Source: Pholiota molesta
Lineage: Eukaryota > Basidiomycota > Agaricomycetes > Agaricales > Strophariaceae
NCBI GenBank assembly: GCA_014925825.1
Contig: JACGCK010000067.1
Coordinates: 62,001-126,000 of the forward strand
DNA length: 64,000 bases
Direction of reading: 5' to 3'
Made by a program: the position numbers and the translations under genes. This document shows, piece by piece, positions 22,484-33,860 of the stretch. Below the pieces are notes generated by a model. The model was not told the origin of the DNA. It was given only the letters and a program-made list of their open reading frames with translations, and ran no database searches. Positions within the stretch are counted from its first letter, which is position 1, and each line of letters starts with the position of its first letter.

Positions 22484-25479
22484 ATGGCGTCTCTTCCGCC
22501 TGCGTTACTGGACCTGACGCTCTTACGAATGGCAAACGCGACTCCAGCACGATTATCCAACTCATTTGGACACGCAGTTCGACGAAGAAGGGATTTAAGC
22601 TGGTGTAGACTGTACCATGCGGCTGTTGCCAGCGAACCATCTGGCCTAAACTATGAGGGATGATCGATGGGGCAGTGGTCTCTCCGTATGCTTTCACCCC
22701 TCTTTCCTTCATCGCAGCCTCACCATTGTTGTAGAAACAGAAGGTCGGGATTTAACGCGGGCTCGTTGGCTATTCGGAATGGAGATATGAACGCGTCTCA
22801 AACAGCAATACATCCGGTGGAAGAGTTGGAGCGTCGAGTGCAAGCGTTGGATGAGGTATTGGACTCAGAGGTGAGTGACAGGATTGTGGTTGCACAACGG
22901 AGCTGATGGTATTGCAGACTCCTGCAGTCCGAACATTTTATTATACAGAAGACGATATCCTAACGCTATATGAAGACGTTATGTCCGTGCCTATCCAGAG
23001 AATGTTCAAGAAAACAAGCAAGCAGCGTTGGAAGCCATTCGACGAGCAGAAGCGCAAGAAGACATAGCAATAATAGATTCATGCAGCGGAGATTGCTCGA
23101 TGGTGCTTCAGCCGAATCATCTCAGGCGGAGGATACTGGGCAACCGGTCTATCGACGCATTTTAGTTCGGGCTCACGAATATTTTCTCGCATTGATGCTA
23201 CGAGGAATGCAATTAATCCTGGCACGACGAATCGCTTCCCACTCTCCGTGTTATCAATACGAGAATTTGAGGCCCTCATGCGGCAAAGCGTGAGTTCTTC
23301 CGTGTATATCTCCATTTTATTATTTACTTTGTCAATTTAGCTGAATGCCAAGGATTTTCGTGCGAGTGAAATGTCTTGGAGATCATGAAGGTATGTAGCA
23401 ACATTCGCATCGCCAAGATCATACTCACATTCTGGTCTAGAAATCGAATCTTCCACTTTCTTCAGACAACCTCACAACGTTCCTCGAGATGTACGCGTCG
23501 GCGGGAGAAGTGAAAGCCGCCGATGAACTTCTTGCCAATTTCCTAACAGGTCTGTTCAAATCCCTGTTACCAAGTTCTTCCTCACCAATTTCCTTCGACA
23601 GAAACGCCGACGGAACTCCAACGCCATCTCCACATTAAAACTCACCTCCGCGCAGCGCCTCCCGATGAAATCCCGACATCGGCACTGGACATCCTTCATC
23701 ACTACGAAGAACAAAACGTGCCCGCACCAATGCAAACATACACTTCCGTCATCACTTCCCTCTTTTCCCGCCCCTTAGCTCTTGCCCGCGCCCAGGCATG
23801 GGATATCTTCACACACATGCGATACGTAGCGCATCCCTACCCCGACGTCGTCTTATATACCATGATGATTCGCGCCTGTGCGTCGCCTGTTTCGGTTCGA
23901 TATTCGTCCGAGCCAGAAAAGGCCCTCGATCTATGGACGGAGATGACGGTGGACCGCAAGATCATGCCTACGGTTGGTAGCTATAACGCCATCATCCTCG
24001 CATGCGCGCGTTCCGGCGAGAAGACCTATGTGAACGAGGCGTTCAGGCTCGCGCGACAGATGCTTGATTCCCATCGCGATGCCCAAGGGATCTCTGCGTT
24101 TAGGCCTGATCGGAAGACCTTTTGCGCTCTATTGGAGGGTGCGAAGCGGACTGGGAACCTCACGCGAGCCCGATGGATATTGGCGGAAATGGTCGCGCCA
24201 AAGCCGGAAGACGACCCCAACGCTATAGAGGCAGAGATCGACGAGGAAATTATGATGCATATCTTCAATGCATATGCATCGTACAAGCCCCCTGTTTTGA
24301 AGAAGATGGAAGAGGGCTCGGGCTCCGATAAAGCGGGAAGCCACCTGGAACCAAACACCAAAGATGTCGCTTTACAGGTTCGGAAGGTTCATCCCAATCC
24401 TCCTCTGCTTCGTCAGAAAGCAGCCTCATTGTCGAAGACGAGTCCGAAAATCCTTCGTTTGCTCACATTCCACCCCAAAGCCGCGCAGAAGTCCTCCGAG
24501 AAGTCAGGATCCTCCTCAACCGTATTATAGAAGAACGCAAGGGGTCTGAACCAGTTGCCACGCCTTCGCTACCCATCGCTGAGCGCAAGTTCCGCAACGT
24601 CGAAATCACGCCGCGTCTTCTGGGTGCCTATCTCTCTGTGTTTTACAAGCACGGCTCATTAGACGCTTCACGTGAACTGTTCTGGAAGTTATTCGACGAC
24701 TTGAATGTGACGAGGACACCGCGCATCTATGTGGAAGCCCTGGAACGGTGTGGAAATGCGCGCCGAGGGCCTGAAAGGCAGACGGTGGTGCCTTTCGCGG
24801 ATCAATTGTGGGACCAGTGGATAGCTCTGGAGGACTCGGCGTGTCGTGCGGGCAAACCCCTTCCGTCTCGACTGGTAGAGCGTGCGCACATCGCGATGAT
24901 TCGGACGCTTGCTGTGTATGTACCTTTCTCTATGTCGCCCTCCATTACGACACTGACTTTTTTTTTTTTTGACAGCAGAACGGAGAATACCGACCGCGCG
25001 TTGTCTCAGCTAAGAGCCTTCGCGGCGAAATACCCCCCGAACCAAGTCCGCACGCCCGCCCCAAACCAACCTTCCGCTCGACCCGTACCTCGCTCGTCGG
25101 CCATCGTCCGCTAGTGCGCATGACATCCGCCGCGGAGGTCCGGACGACTATGTCCACCGCTGGTTACCTTCCGCGATGTCGAAATCCTGCACCACCGTCT
25201 GATCGACGACGCGAGAAGAAGGATATTGGCTATGTGACATGGCTGTGCAAGGCGTACGAATGGGCGCTCCGAGTGCGGCGCGACGAGGCGATGAAGGCTA
25301 AGCCGCCGAAGGTAGATACGGAGGAAAAGCGCCGGTGCTGAAGAGGATCGAGGAGGTCATGAGCGAGGATTGGAAGGAAGAGAGAGGGTTCGGACGAAGC
25401 CACTATAGCTGATTGTATTCAACATGAAGTTGTGGCTGAGGTTGATATGGAAGAGGAAGGCGTCGCTTCGGATTGGTGA
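22484..25479 (+). CDS. Mitochondrial-type pentatricopeptide (PPR) protein, frame broken
   Basis: PPR proteins bind organellar RNA; fungal ones usually act in mitochondria. The start MASLPPALLDLTLLRMANAT leads to a basic, hydroxylated segment (GHAVRRRRDLSWCRLYHAA) that looks like a targeting peptide. The best-preserved part, 23660-24330, carries the repeats: VPAPMQTYTSVITSLFSRPL, AWDIFTHMRYVAHPYPDVVLY, TVGSYNAIILACARSG, FRPDRKTFCALLEGAKRTGN, LTRARWILAEMV. C-terminal segments are EITPRLLGAYLSVFYKHGSL and DIGYVTWLCKAYEWALRVRR, ending VASDW at 25479. The frame is lost at about 22659, 23370, 24374, 25063, 25142, 25170, 25215 and 25332, and again between 22.9 and 23.3 kb. Nearly all these breaks look like one missing base, so the gene may be intact in the organism. 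Confidence 0.7.
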
Positions 25480-27241
25480 GCAGGGTGATTTTGCTCATTG
25501 AGCATATTCTGGGGTTGCTATCGACATCTGCTTTATCTTATTTTATCTAATGCTTTGGATCGTCGTCCATTAATCGGTCGCCACTCTCGTATATTCACGA
25601 AGCTGACGTTTCCGTCATAATGTGCAGGGAATTATCAGGGTAATTGACTTTTTGGGAACGCTTGCCGAAGGCTTCAGCGGCCATGTGGGCGACCCCATTA
25701 GACGCCCAGGCGCTAAATGGTATTAATATGGTAATTATGCAAAACGAAATTCACAGTCCCACACAACTTGAATTGAACGGAAGCTTGGAGACTGCAGATT
25801 GTCCAGATTGTCCATCGATACCGATATCATTGAAAAGCGCCTGCCAACATTGGTTCTGTTTTTACCTTTTCTTCTTCTCGCGGCTTCTCGGACCGGTACG
25901 GTAGCCGCTGGCGCCACAATCAAGGATGTTTTCTGACGTCGGATAGCAAGATCTTCTGTATTGTAACAAAGCATTTTTGGATAATACTAAGTTAGTTCTG
26001 TTAGTTAATCCTCTTTGTAGATGCACGATAAATCGATCAATCGACTCAGACAATGTCAATATGACGAGGGTCCGAGCCAACTTCCGAGAAACTTTCTGAG
26101 TAACCAGCGACCTTACCACGGTAGATGACTATAACCAGCAATTCGCGACATGTCTAGACTCTAGAAGACTGTAGGACGTTGATATGGCCCATGCTAATAG
26201 GATGTAACGAACCATCTTGGCGAATGGATATAACTGGCTTTTCAGTCGGACCTTTTTCTAGTAGTACGGCACGTCTATACAGGCCGTTTTAGAGTGCAGC
26301 AAATGAATGGGAGGCAAATATATATCACACCATTGGATATGATCATGTGGACTTATAAAGGGACTAAAAACATTGTATGACAGGCACAGTTGATGAGAGG
26401 GTATTCACTGTTCCTTTCCCTATCCTAGAGAAATTGACCGAGTTCTAATTACTTATAGACCGTTATTTCGAAGAAAATTAGGGCAGGTATGTGGAGAGGG
26501 AGGATTCATTTATAAACACAAAAAGGTTGATCGCATATGCCCTTTCTTCTTCCCATCTCACTGATAAAGAACTTATTCCCATGTCCTTCGCCGTCAAAAG
26601 ATATTCGCTCGCTAAATACGCTGCGCGGAATCATGACGGACATAATTACCGGAAACTTGCCACGCATGATGTTATCTCCCCCGGAACTGATCCACTCTGG
26701 GTACTGAGTACTGAGGAGGATACACAAGACAGAGAATGGTCCACGCAACTCCACGGGAAAGTGCTATTGTTATCATCCGCAGTGTCAGTCCTTGGATAGT
26801 GTGCACTGTGCATCCCATACCACACGATACTTTAGCGCAAGAAGAGAAGCTGTGGGTACATATACTCTTTCGGGCTGAAAAGCGAGTACAGTAATGAAAG
26901 GGAAAACAGAGTAAGGCTATCAAACCCTCATGGAATAATATGGGACTATCAAGAATGGGAATTAGGGCGGTTCCATGGGCAAAGGAGGCATCGATGCGAT
27001 AAGTACTAGTGTTACAGCAATAATAAAATTTCTCCCCAAGTTCAGAGTCAATGCGTTGGCCGTCCAGTTCTGTCTTTGCGTTTGTAGGTCCCAAGCATCG
27101 AAGACTTCCCGTCAAGAAAATACCAAATCGTTGCCTAGTCGGCGGCTGATAAAATGCGACTGGCGTCGGCGCAACATTTTCTTGATCCTTTCGGCGCTAG
27201 TGTCGCTCCTACGATGGGGGCTTCTAGTGCGAGCTCTGCGC
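25480..27241. other. Intergenic, no gene seen
   Basis: About 1.8 kb with only short frames on both strands, for example 26491-26799 (+) and 25862-26119 (-). None has a recognisable motif or splice pattern. Confidence 0.4.
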
Positions 27242-28169
27242 TCAGAGGAATACCTCTGAGCTCACTGCTGTGCCAAAGGCGCTGCTCGCTAGATCTGGGT
27301 ATATGTGGGCGGTCGTGTGCTTGACCATTTGGGACTGGGAAGGCGTCAGGTGCTAAAATCGTCGAGTCAGCATGAGACACCCGAGGCTGTGTCACCGATG
27401 GTCAACTTACGAAGCATACTTGTCGAAGGGACATGAACAGAAGCGAGGGGTATTGGGATTCGTGATGTCTCGAATCACCGGTGTGCGATGGAAGCCATGT
27501 ACCTGTGACGCGAGGAGGGGACCCTCGGCTGGTTTGCATATCCGAATCAGGCGACATCGTGAATGTCGACGTCAGAGGCATGAGCAGAACCCGCACACGC
27601 TCTGTAACAGTTAGTGGATGTACCACAGGGATGTCAGTATGGTTCTTGGTTAGCAGTAATCTATGTGTGATTGCTCACTCTGTAATTCAGTATCTACGTA
27701 TCGCTCGTTGGACTGAAGCGCTCTTAGAAGATCTACATATGCAGACTTGTGTGGCAACAAATGCTTAGGACATGAGGCCCAAAGGTATGGCACAACTCCA
27801 GCTGACTCGAGATTTTTCCGAGCCAGCTGACGGATGTGTTAGTGTCAATTTGCGGGAAATGAAGATTCTACATTTACCTCAACAAGCATGATAATCTGTG
27901 ATCAAGCATTCATGAGCAGATATCCTACTATCGGAGGATTGAAAAAAATGATTTACCTCTGTTTGATAGTGGATAAAGTAGTTATTATCGGAGTGCACAA
28001 ACTGAATTATTTCAGAGACGACCAAGGGCAAATTGGAGAGGGAGCTAAGTCTGTAAGTAAGATCTGCAATTTTCGACTGACATCTGAAAGCTTCTGCTAA
28101 AGAAGAGCTCCCAGATGCAGGATTTTGTGAGGAGGTAATAGAAGAATTAGAGTGGCCACCGTAGGCCAT
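27242..28169 (-). CDS. Unrecognised five-exon gene, 223 aa
   Basis: No family recognised. Five exons join without a frame break: 28169-27957, an 18 nt microexon 27895-27878, 27826-27679, 27601-27420 and 27352-27242. All introns are GT-AG. The protein starts MAYGGHSNSSITSSQNPASG and has a Ser-rich N-terminus, then a helical region (KIADLTYRLSSLSNLPLVVS). The microexon encodes IIMLVE and continues into LARKNLESAGVVPYLWASC and KSAYVDLLRALQSNERYVD. A basic stretch (QKRVRVLLMPLT), a Ser/Pro linker and the end HIYPDLASSAFGTAVSSEVFL follow. Repeated in-frame splicing over five exons and protein-like composition support a real gene. It looks soluble, probably helical in the middle. Function cannot be inferred. 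Confidence 0.65.
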
Positions 28170-29827
28170 TGTAGAGGAGGGTATAGGGAGATTTTGTCCG
28201 CGTGTACACAACCGAGGTGAGAGGAAGTGGCAAGCAGCAAGTTGGCGATCCCAAATCAGCGGTTGTTGGCATTTGCAAAGCGCGGCTTTTCCCGCAGCTT
28301 CATTTTCAGACACCTGTGCAACTATCGCACACCTCACGCAGCCACTTCGCCCAGTGTCTGCCTCTAAGCGCTCTGGCTGTGCCTATTTATTCGTTTCAAT
28401 AAATTTCTATCCCCCAATGAAATTGCTTTGCGATGTTTTGTGGGACGAGAGAGCTACATCCATCTTCTCTGAGTTTGAAACTCTAGAAATAGAATGGTTC
28501 GTGGGACAGCGTACAAACAAATAGCAGCTTAGGGTTTCTCGTAGACAAATAGAAGGTCATCGAACAGACGTTTACTGAAAGGCAAGAAGGGCAGAAACAA
28601 TAACGCAGATGATCCGTGATTGGTGCTCGCCTTCTTTATTTGGTACTTACAGGACTGGGGAAAGTCATTTTTTTGAATTGACGGGAACGTTGCCGTTTCG
28701 AATCCCCGTGTAACATGTTTGAACATGCACAATTTCCGACACGACGGCGTCTGGCGGACAAAGATGATACGTGGGCTGGGTAGATGTCGGCTACTTCTGT
28801 GAGAAGCCTCCGGCCGCAAAGGCCATGATTAGGACGAGCATTGTATTTCCGGTAAGTGGATCAAAAGTCAGTCAGGCGTCACGGGTATCCTCCTCCATGA
28901 ACGTCATTCAAAGGGGGTTTTTCGTCCTACAAAGCTTCTATTCCAAGGAGAAATGGTGGTATACTGTTTTCTAACAAAATGTAATCTTGTTTCCTTGGTA
29001 AAGTTCCTTATCCTTTTGCTATGATGACATCTAGAATTGCTATGATATGTTCCCATGACACGAAACCATGACCATATGAGAGATGTCAAAGTTATAGCTG
29101 TAGGCGCAAGGTTTTTAGTTAAGAGCTCTGTTACATGCCTCACTGTATAGAAATACAGGGAATACCTCTTTTTTTCCGGATGCGGGTACAACTTGAGCAG
29201 GAACAGTCTTCCTACTACATTCATGACTGACTATGAGCCCGAAGCTTATATGGTTGTTTAAAAATTAAGTTCTATCGGCCAAGAAAAAGGTTAAATATAG
29301 AGCACTACATAATTTTTATTATAGCTACTTCATTACATGGACACTGAAAAAATTGTTCCTATTCGCCGTATTCTCATGACAAACTTTACAAAGTATGATC
29401 GTAAGCTGCATATAACTGACTTTCTAAGCATTATAATGATAGAAAAGTAGATACTCCGCTACTCAATCTGAGGCTTGTTCGGTGAGACTGAGTAGTAACA
29501 ATCTAATCGATGTTCATGGATTCAAGGAGGAGGCAAGGGGAGGCGCAAAATAGGTTTGAGGAATTATTAATTCTTCTAGATTTTAAGCGTAGAAGCTCAC
29601 GTTAGAAAAAGAACTGGCCTTCCAATTATTGATCTACACTTACACCAACCGACACCTATATCTCTCTGTCTCTGTGAGGCTGAAGTTGGGCCGCTATGAT
29701 AGGAGGGTCTGATGCCGAGTTGCCGTCATGTACCGAGATCATAACAGGCCCAAACAACGCGCTCGCGTTCCATGTCAGACTGACAGTCGTGTAATGTAAC
29801 ACTCCATAACCCTTCCTATACGACTCA
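28170..29827. other. Gene-free divergent interval
   Basis: 1.66 kb between the minus-strand 223 aa gene and plus-strand MCM10. AT-rich from 28.9 to 29.6 kb. No recognisable coding sequence. Both promoters should lie here, but no element stands out. Confidence 0.4.
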
Positions 29828-32260
29828 ATGAACTCTTCAACGAGCAGAAGCAATGCTTTAAAGCTGACCCAGGACCAACTTAAACAACAAATTGCAGAGC
29901 TGCAAGCTCGTTTACTACCAGAACCTGAACCAGATGCCACAGCACCAGCACCCAAATCGCCCAAACGAAAGGCTCCTGAACCAATTACACTGGCACCAGC
30001 GACGCCATCACCTAGTGAGCAGTCTTATACATTACTTTAACGCGTATTTTGACATCGTTTACTAGAGAAGAAACGGAAAATAGACCATCCAACAGGAAAG
30101 CCATTAGCACGACCTGTCTTCCAAACATCACTGCAGCAGACCTCGGCGCGTAGCTCAGCGGCGAATTCTAAGGCCCAGTCCGAGCAGATAAAGAAGATCG
30201 CTCCTTCACCTTCCTCAACAAACTTGCCACGATCAATCGGACGGCTGATCCAGCCGATGGTGTTGAACAACCCTCAAGGTCTACCGGCTTCACCGAGAAA
30301 CCTCGTGAAATACAACCGCCCGCGGAGGAGAAGTTGGCGCAGAAACGTGATGAGCGGCTTGCTCTTATTGACAGCCTCGAACCTGGTCCCTATGAGTACG
30401 CTCCTCCCTATGATGACCCGGACTTTGCGAGACTGGAGCCACATTCAGGAATCAATCTCATGTACGTTGCCGTTCAGAGAATGCTTAACCTGAGGCTGAT
30501 CTATATTTCCTAGCTCTCGTATCATACCTCATGAGGATTTCTCAGACTACCTACGTGGAAGATATTATCTCTCGCCTTCACGGTTATACTCCGCTATCCG
30601 ACTTCTCCCAAACAAGCAAGGATACGACGTGCCTGTTCCAGGAGACTGGATCACCATCGGTGTCGTAGCTGAAAGAGGGCCGATCAAGTTCACCCGTGCA
30701 CCTGTCAAGATCGAGCGCGAGGAGGGCGACGAGTCAGAGAAGCGGAAGTGGAAGGGCAAGGGCAAGGCAAGGCAGAGCCAGAAAAACCGGGAAAGAAATT
30801 CGTCAACCTCAAACTTATCGACTTCGGGGCGCGTTCAGGGTCTTCCTCGGCTTCGAAATCTGTCATCAGAGGCGATGCGTTCTTGACGCTGCTTTTGTTT
30901 GAGGCGGATTCGTTTGAAGTCGTTGATCATGGAGATGGACGCAAACCGGAGAAAGTCTATCGAGGGGGAGTCGGGGTGCGTTCGAACATCTTACGGAAGT
31001 GAAGGAAGGAGACGTCATCGCGCTATTGAACCCCAAGATCCTGAAGCCTTTCCAAGTATGTATCCTATATCATCATTCTGATAGGCTATACTAAATTCCT
31101 TCTAAATTATGAAAGCGCTCTGGAGATACACCTCATCCAGTGAACAACGTTCTGGCAGTAACTCCTGAATCTGCATCATCAATTTTGGTCATCGGACGAT
31201 CTCGAGACTTGGGCATGTGTCAGGTGCGAAAACAAGACGGAAAGGTCTGCGGAAGCTGGTGCGACAAGCGCCTCGGTGATGTCTGCGAATACCATGTGCA
31301 ATCTGCTGTACAGCGCCGCCGTGCTGCACGACCTGAATTCTCGATTGGGTATGTTGATCCTACGGCTTGAAATAAATATTTATTGACGAGGTTGTACGAT
31401 CATCGCAGCTCTGGTGGCATGTCGAACGCCCCTACGCACAAACGGAAGCACGATTACGACCCCCGGAAACAATGGGGTTGAAACCAGAGGACAGCACTAG
31501 TGCAGGCGCGACGTACATGATATCCGGGCACATCGTCAGCGGCTCTTCTTCTGATCCACGGACGGTATACGCGGCGGAGTCCATCGGCGCGAGGGCCAGG
31601 CCAAGGCCAAGCGCAAAATGGCGGGAAGGACGCTGATAAGGCGCTGACGAGGCTGTTGGAGCGGGATAAGGATGGCATGAAGGCTGTGATGAAGGCAAGA
31701 GAGGTGGGGTATGGCGGTGGAGCGGTGAAGACGAAAGGAGAGAAGAAGAAGAAAAAGGCCGGAAAGGGTAAAGTTCGGAGGACGAGAGCTCTACTTCTGA
31801 TAATTCTCGTATGAAGGACACCGTGCGCAAGACAGCATATTCTGCCGACATTATTAAATCGTTGGGTTTCGATCCGTCGATGAAGCCAGGGCAGCGCAGG
31901 CTGGAGAGTACGGGGACGAAGAATAAGGTATGATTATATACCGGTCATTGTTTTATCTCATTCCATTATGTTGACCCGATGTCCGTTTTTTAGCTTGACG
32001 CCTTAGAAGCTGTACGTGCATCTAGAAAGGATCCGGAATTGGGGCCTAAACCAGGTCCAAGGATTCGTTCTGGTGTCGCGGCGCCAACTCGAAAGGAAAG
32101 TACGCCGTCGATTTCGACACGACACAGGGACAGACCTTAGCCTATGTACGATCTCGATGATAGTGCCGATGACGAATTTCCGGAAAAGTTGTCAACGAAT
32201 AACGTGATGAACATGAAGGAGCCGATAGAAGAGAAGATGGTGGATCTAGATGATCTCTGA
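29828..32260 (+). CDS. MCM10: DNA replication initiation factor MCM10 (frame broken)
   Basis: Mcm10 activates the CMG helicase and helps load polymerase alpha at origins, in the nucleus. Exons: 29828-30014, 30066-30461, 30514-31055, 31116-31348, 31409-31927 and a last exon from about 31994. Key segments: an N-terminal coiled coil (LTQDQLKQQIAELQARLL); the OB-fold region (LIPL-type strand RIIPHEDFSDYLRGRYYLSP, LLPNKQGYDVPVPGDWITIG, GKKFVNLKLIDFGARSG); the zinc finger (MCQVRKQDGKVCGSWCDKRL, VCEYHVQSAVQRRRAARPEF) with its Cys and His ligands visible; and the HDYDPRKQWG motif. One base is missing at seven places, about 30210, 30770, 30975, 31474-31477, 31586, 31615-31618 and 31770. Each makes the exon phases fit. 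An in-frame TAG at 32138 precedes an acidic tail (DLDDSADDEFPEK) ending at 32260, so the true C-terminus is uncertain. Confidence 0.85.
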
Positions 32261-32313
32261 ATTTTCTCACAAGGATTAGAATACAAGGCCCAGGATTCTG
32301 GATTCGTTAGATG

Positions 32314-33193
32314 TTATTTACTTACCATCTCTCGCATGGGTTGGAAAGAAGACAGAACTTTGTTTCCCGGATATCGATAACAATATATGTAGCTACAAAA
32401 GAAGCAAATAACAAGAATGTCAATGGTACATATGTTTATATGGGCGTCATGAACCGTTAGCGCCTTGGCTGAATCCACCTCCATTTCGTCGTCTCCATTG
32501 GCGATATCGTCCGCGGAAGGTACAGGTGCGGAGGTGGCCGCACCGAGAGCAGCTTGGGTAGGCTGAGGTGGCGATACATCCCTGGTCATGAAATTCAACT
32601 TCAATACCAAACTCAAAGGAATCAGTACAACAAGGACGTACCACTTGATATGGAACCGTGTTACACGAGGTTTCGCACTGATATCTCGTACAAGGCGGTT
32701 GAACATGATGTTTTGCGGGGGGTTTCCTTCATCTCCTCGTTGTCGTATTCCGTATTTTGGTAGTAACCGACGCGCACAAACTCTTGATCTCGGTACGACC
32801 CTGTGAGGATGAGCGCTGCTACTCCAAGCACATCATCTTGCGGTATCCGTGATGGGTCAGGCGCTGATCCCTCGAATTCGAATGAGTTTATGCCTTGTGG
32901 AACTGGACCCACAAGACAGTCGTCTAGTTCCTGATCAAGGGCTTCGTCGCCTGGACATGATACGAAAATGAGTCTCCACTCGAGATCTGCAATGAGTAAC
33001 TATGAGACCCGATTTAGATAAGGAACACAAGCTCACCATCTTCCAGAGGTGCTATGCATTCAAATGTAACCCGGAAACGATACACATCAGAAAAACGCGC
33101 TGGGTTGTTCATAAATTCAACATTCTGTTGATGATTATCAGTTTCGTTCCCTTTCAGATTGCTAGAACCACGGACTCTGATTGTAACAGCCAT
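32314..33193 (-). CDS. ASF1: Histone chaperone ASF1 (one frameshift)
   Basis: Asf1 binds H3-H4 dimers and hands them to CAF-1 or HIRA for nucleosome assembly. Exons 33193-33176, 33124-33037, 32986-32642 and 32581-32314. The immunoglobulin-like core is nearly complete: NVEFMNNPARFSDVYRFRVT, FECIAPLEDDLEWRLIFVSC, GPVPQGINSFEFEGSAPDPS, VLGVAALILTGSYRDQEFVR, VGYYQNTEYDNEEMKETP, then FNRLVRDISAKPRVTRFHIKW. One base is missing in the run at 32717-32722 (six G on +), between KETP and the FNRLVRD segment; the phases of exons 3 and 4 agree with this. The acidic tail (DDIANGDDEMEVDSAKALTV) is short, and the last residues may be read-through. The first intron (33175-33125) starts GTCCGT and is a multiple of three, so its use is less certain. 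The stop lies 53 bp from the MCM10 stop. Confidence 0.88.
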
Positions 33194-33860
33194 AATGATG
33201 CGCGAATTGGAGACAAAAGGATAGCCTTATAGCGTAATTTGAAGGTATAAAATTACAAGGACGTGATAGTTGTGGTGAGAGGCTAGTGGCGACGCGTACG
33301 TGACAGGATAAATCGTGGTCACGGACCCACATGATCTCGTTATTCTCGAATTTCAAATCCAATCGTATTATGTAAGTAATTCTGATGCGTAAAATATTGC
33401 AGCATGCTTCATTCTTTTTGTTCATTGGAGTCCTCTTCTGTACTATTTCATCAGATGTTTTATTGTTTCTTGAATATAATACCAATACGCTGCTCTGCTC
33501 AAACGTGTCAATGGCGATGAGTCACCGCATTATTCAAGCATTATTATTATCTAATTACTTCCGTTGCCTCCTCACGTGATATCTGATTATAGGGCTATGT
33601 TTTCCTGTGCTTTTCCCCTCAATACCTTCTCCTTTCCTCATCATTGACGACAACGACGACCGCACTAACGCACATTGTACCAGTACGCTACTCTTTGCGA
33701 CCATGTTGACTTTGTACTCACATCCTTTACAGTATTCCGCGATCTTTATCCAGAATTTCGCCATAACTTTCCGCCACCTTCTGACCGTCTTCCTCTTTTC
33801 TCGAGCATGTTATATTGATTCCTGGACACATAATCATCAACTTTATATTCTTAAACTACC
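33194..33860. promoter_or_regulatory. Divergent ASF1/RasGEF promoter interval
   Basis: 667 bp between head-to-head start codons. T/C-rich tracts occur on the plus strand just before 33861 (33600-33840), as is common upstream of fungal starts. No specific site identified. Confidence 0.4.

Larger units (their letters stand above)
19669..22823 (+). repeat. Tandem duplication unit B (about 3.15 kb)
   Basis: The second copy of the duplicated block: a YAE1 3' fragment, a damaged 7TM gene, the CACGTG box and the 5' end of the complete PPR gene. It is slightly longer than unit A because of an insertion of about 250 bp around 21.95-22.3 kb. Divergence is moderate and present throughout, so the duplication is old. 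Confidence 0.82.

Noticed and set aside
28640..28720. Possible tRNA, from the TTTCGAATCC sequence near 28695.
   Set aside because: The B-box is imperfect and no A-box or acceptor stem can be paired with it.
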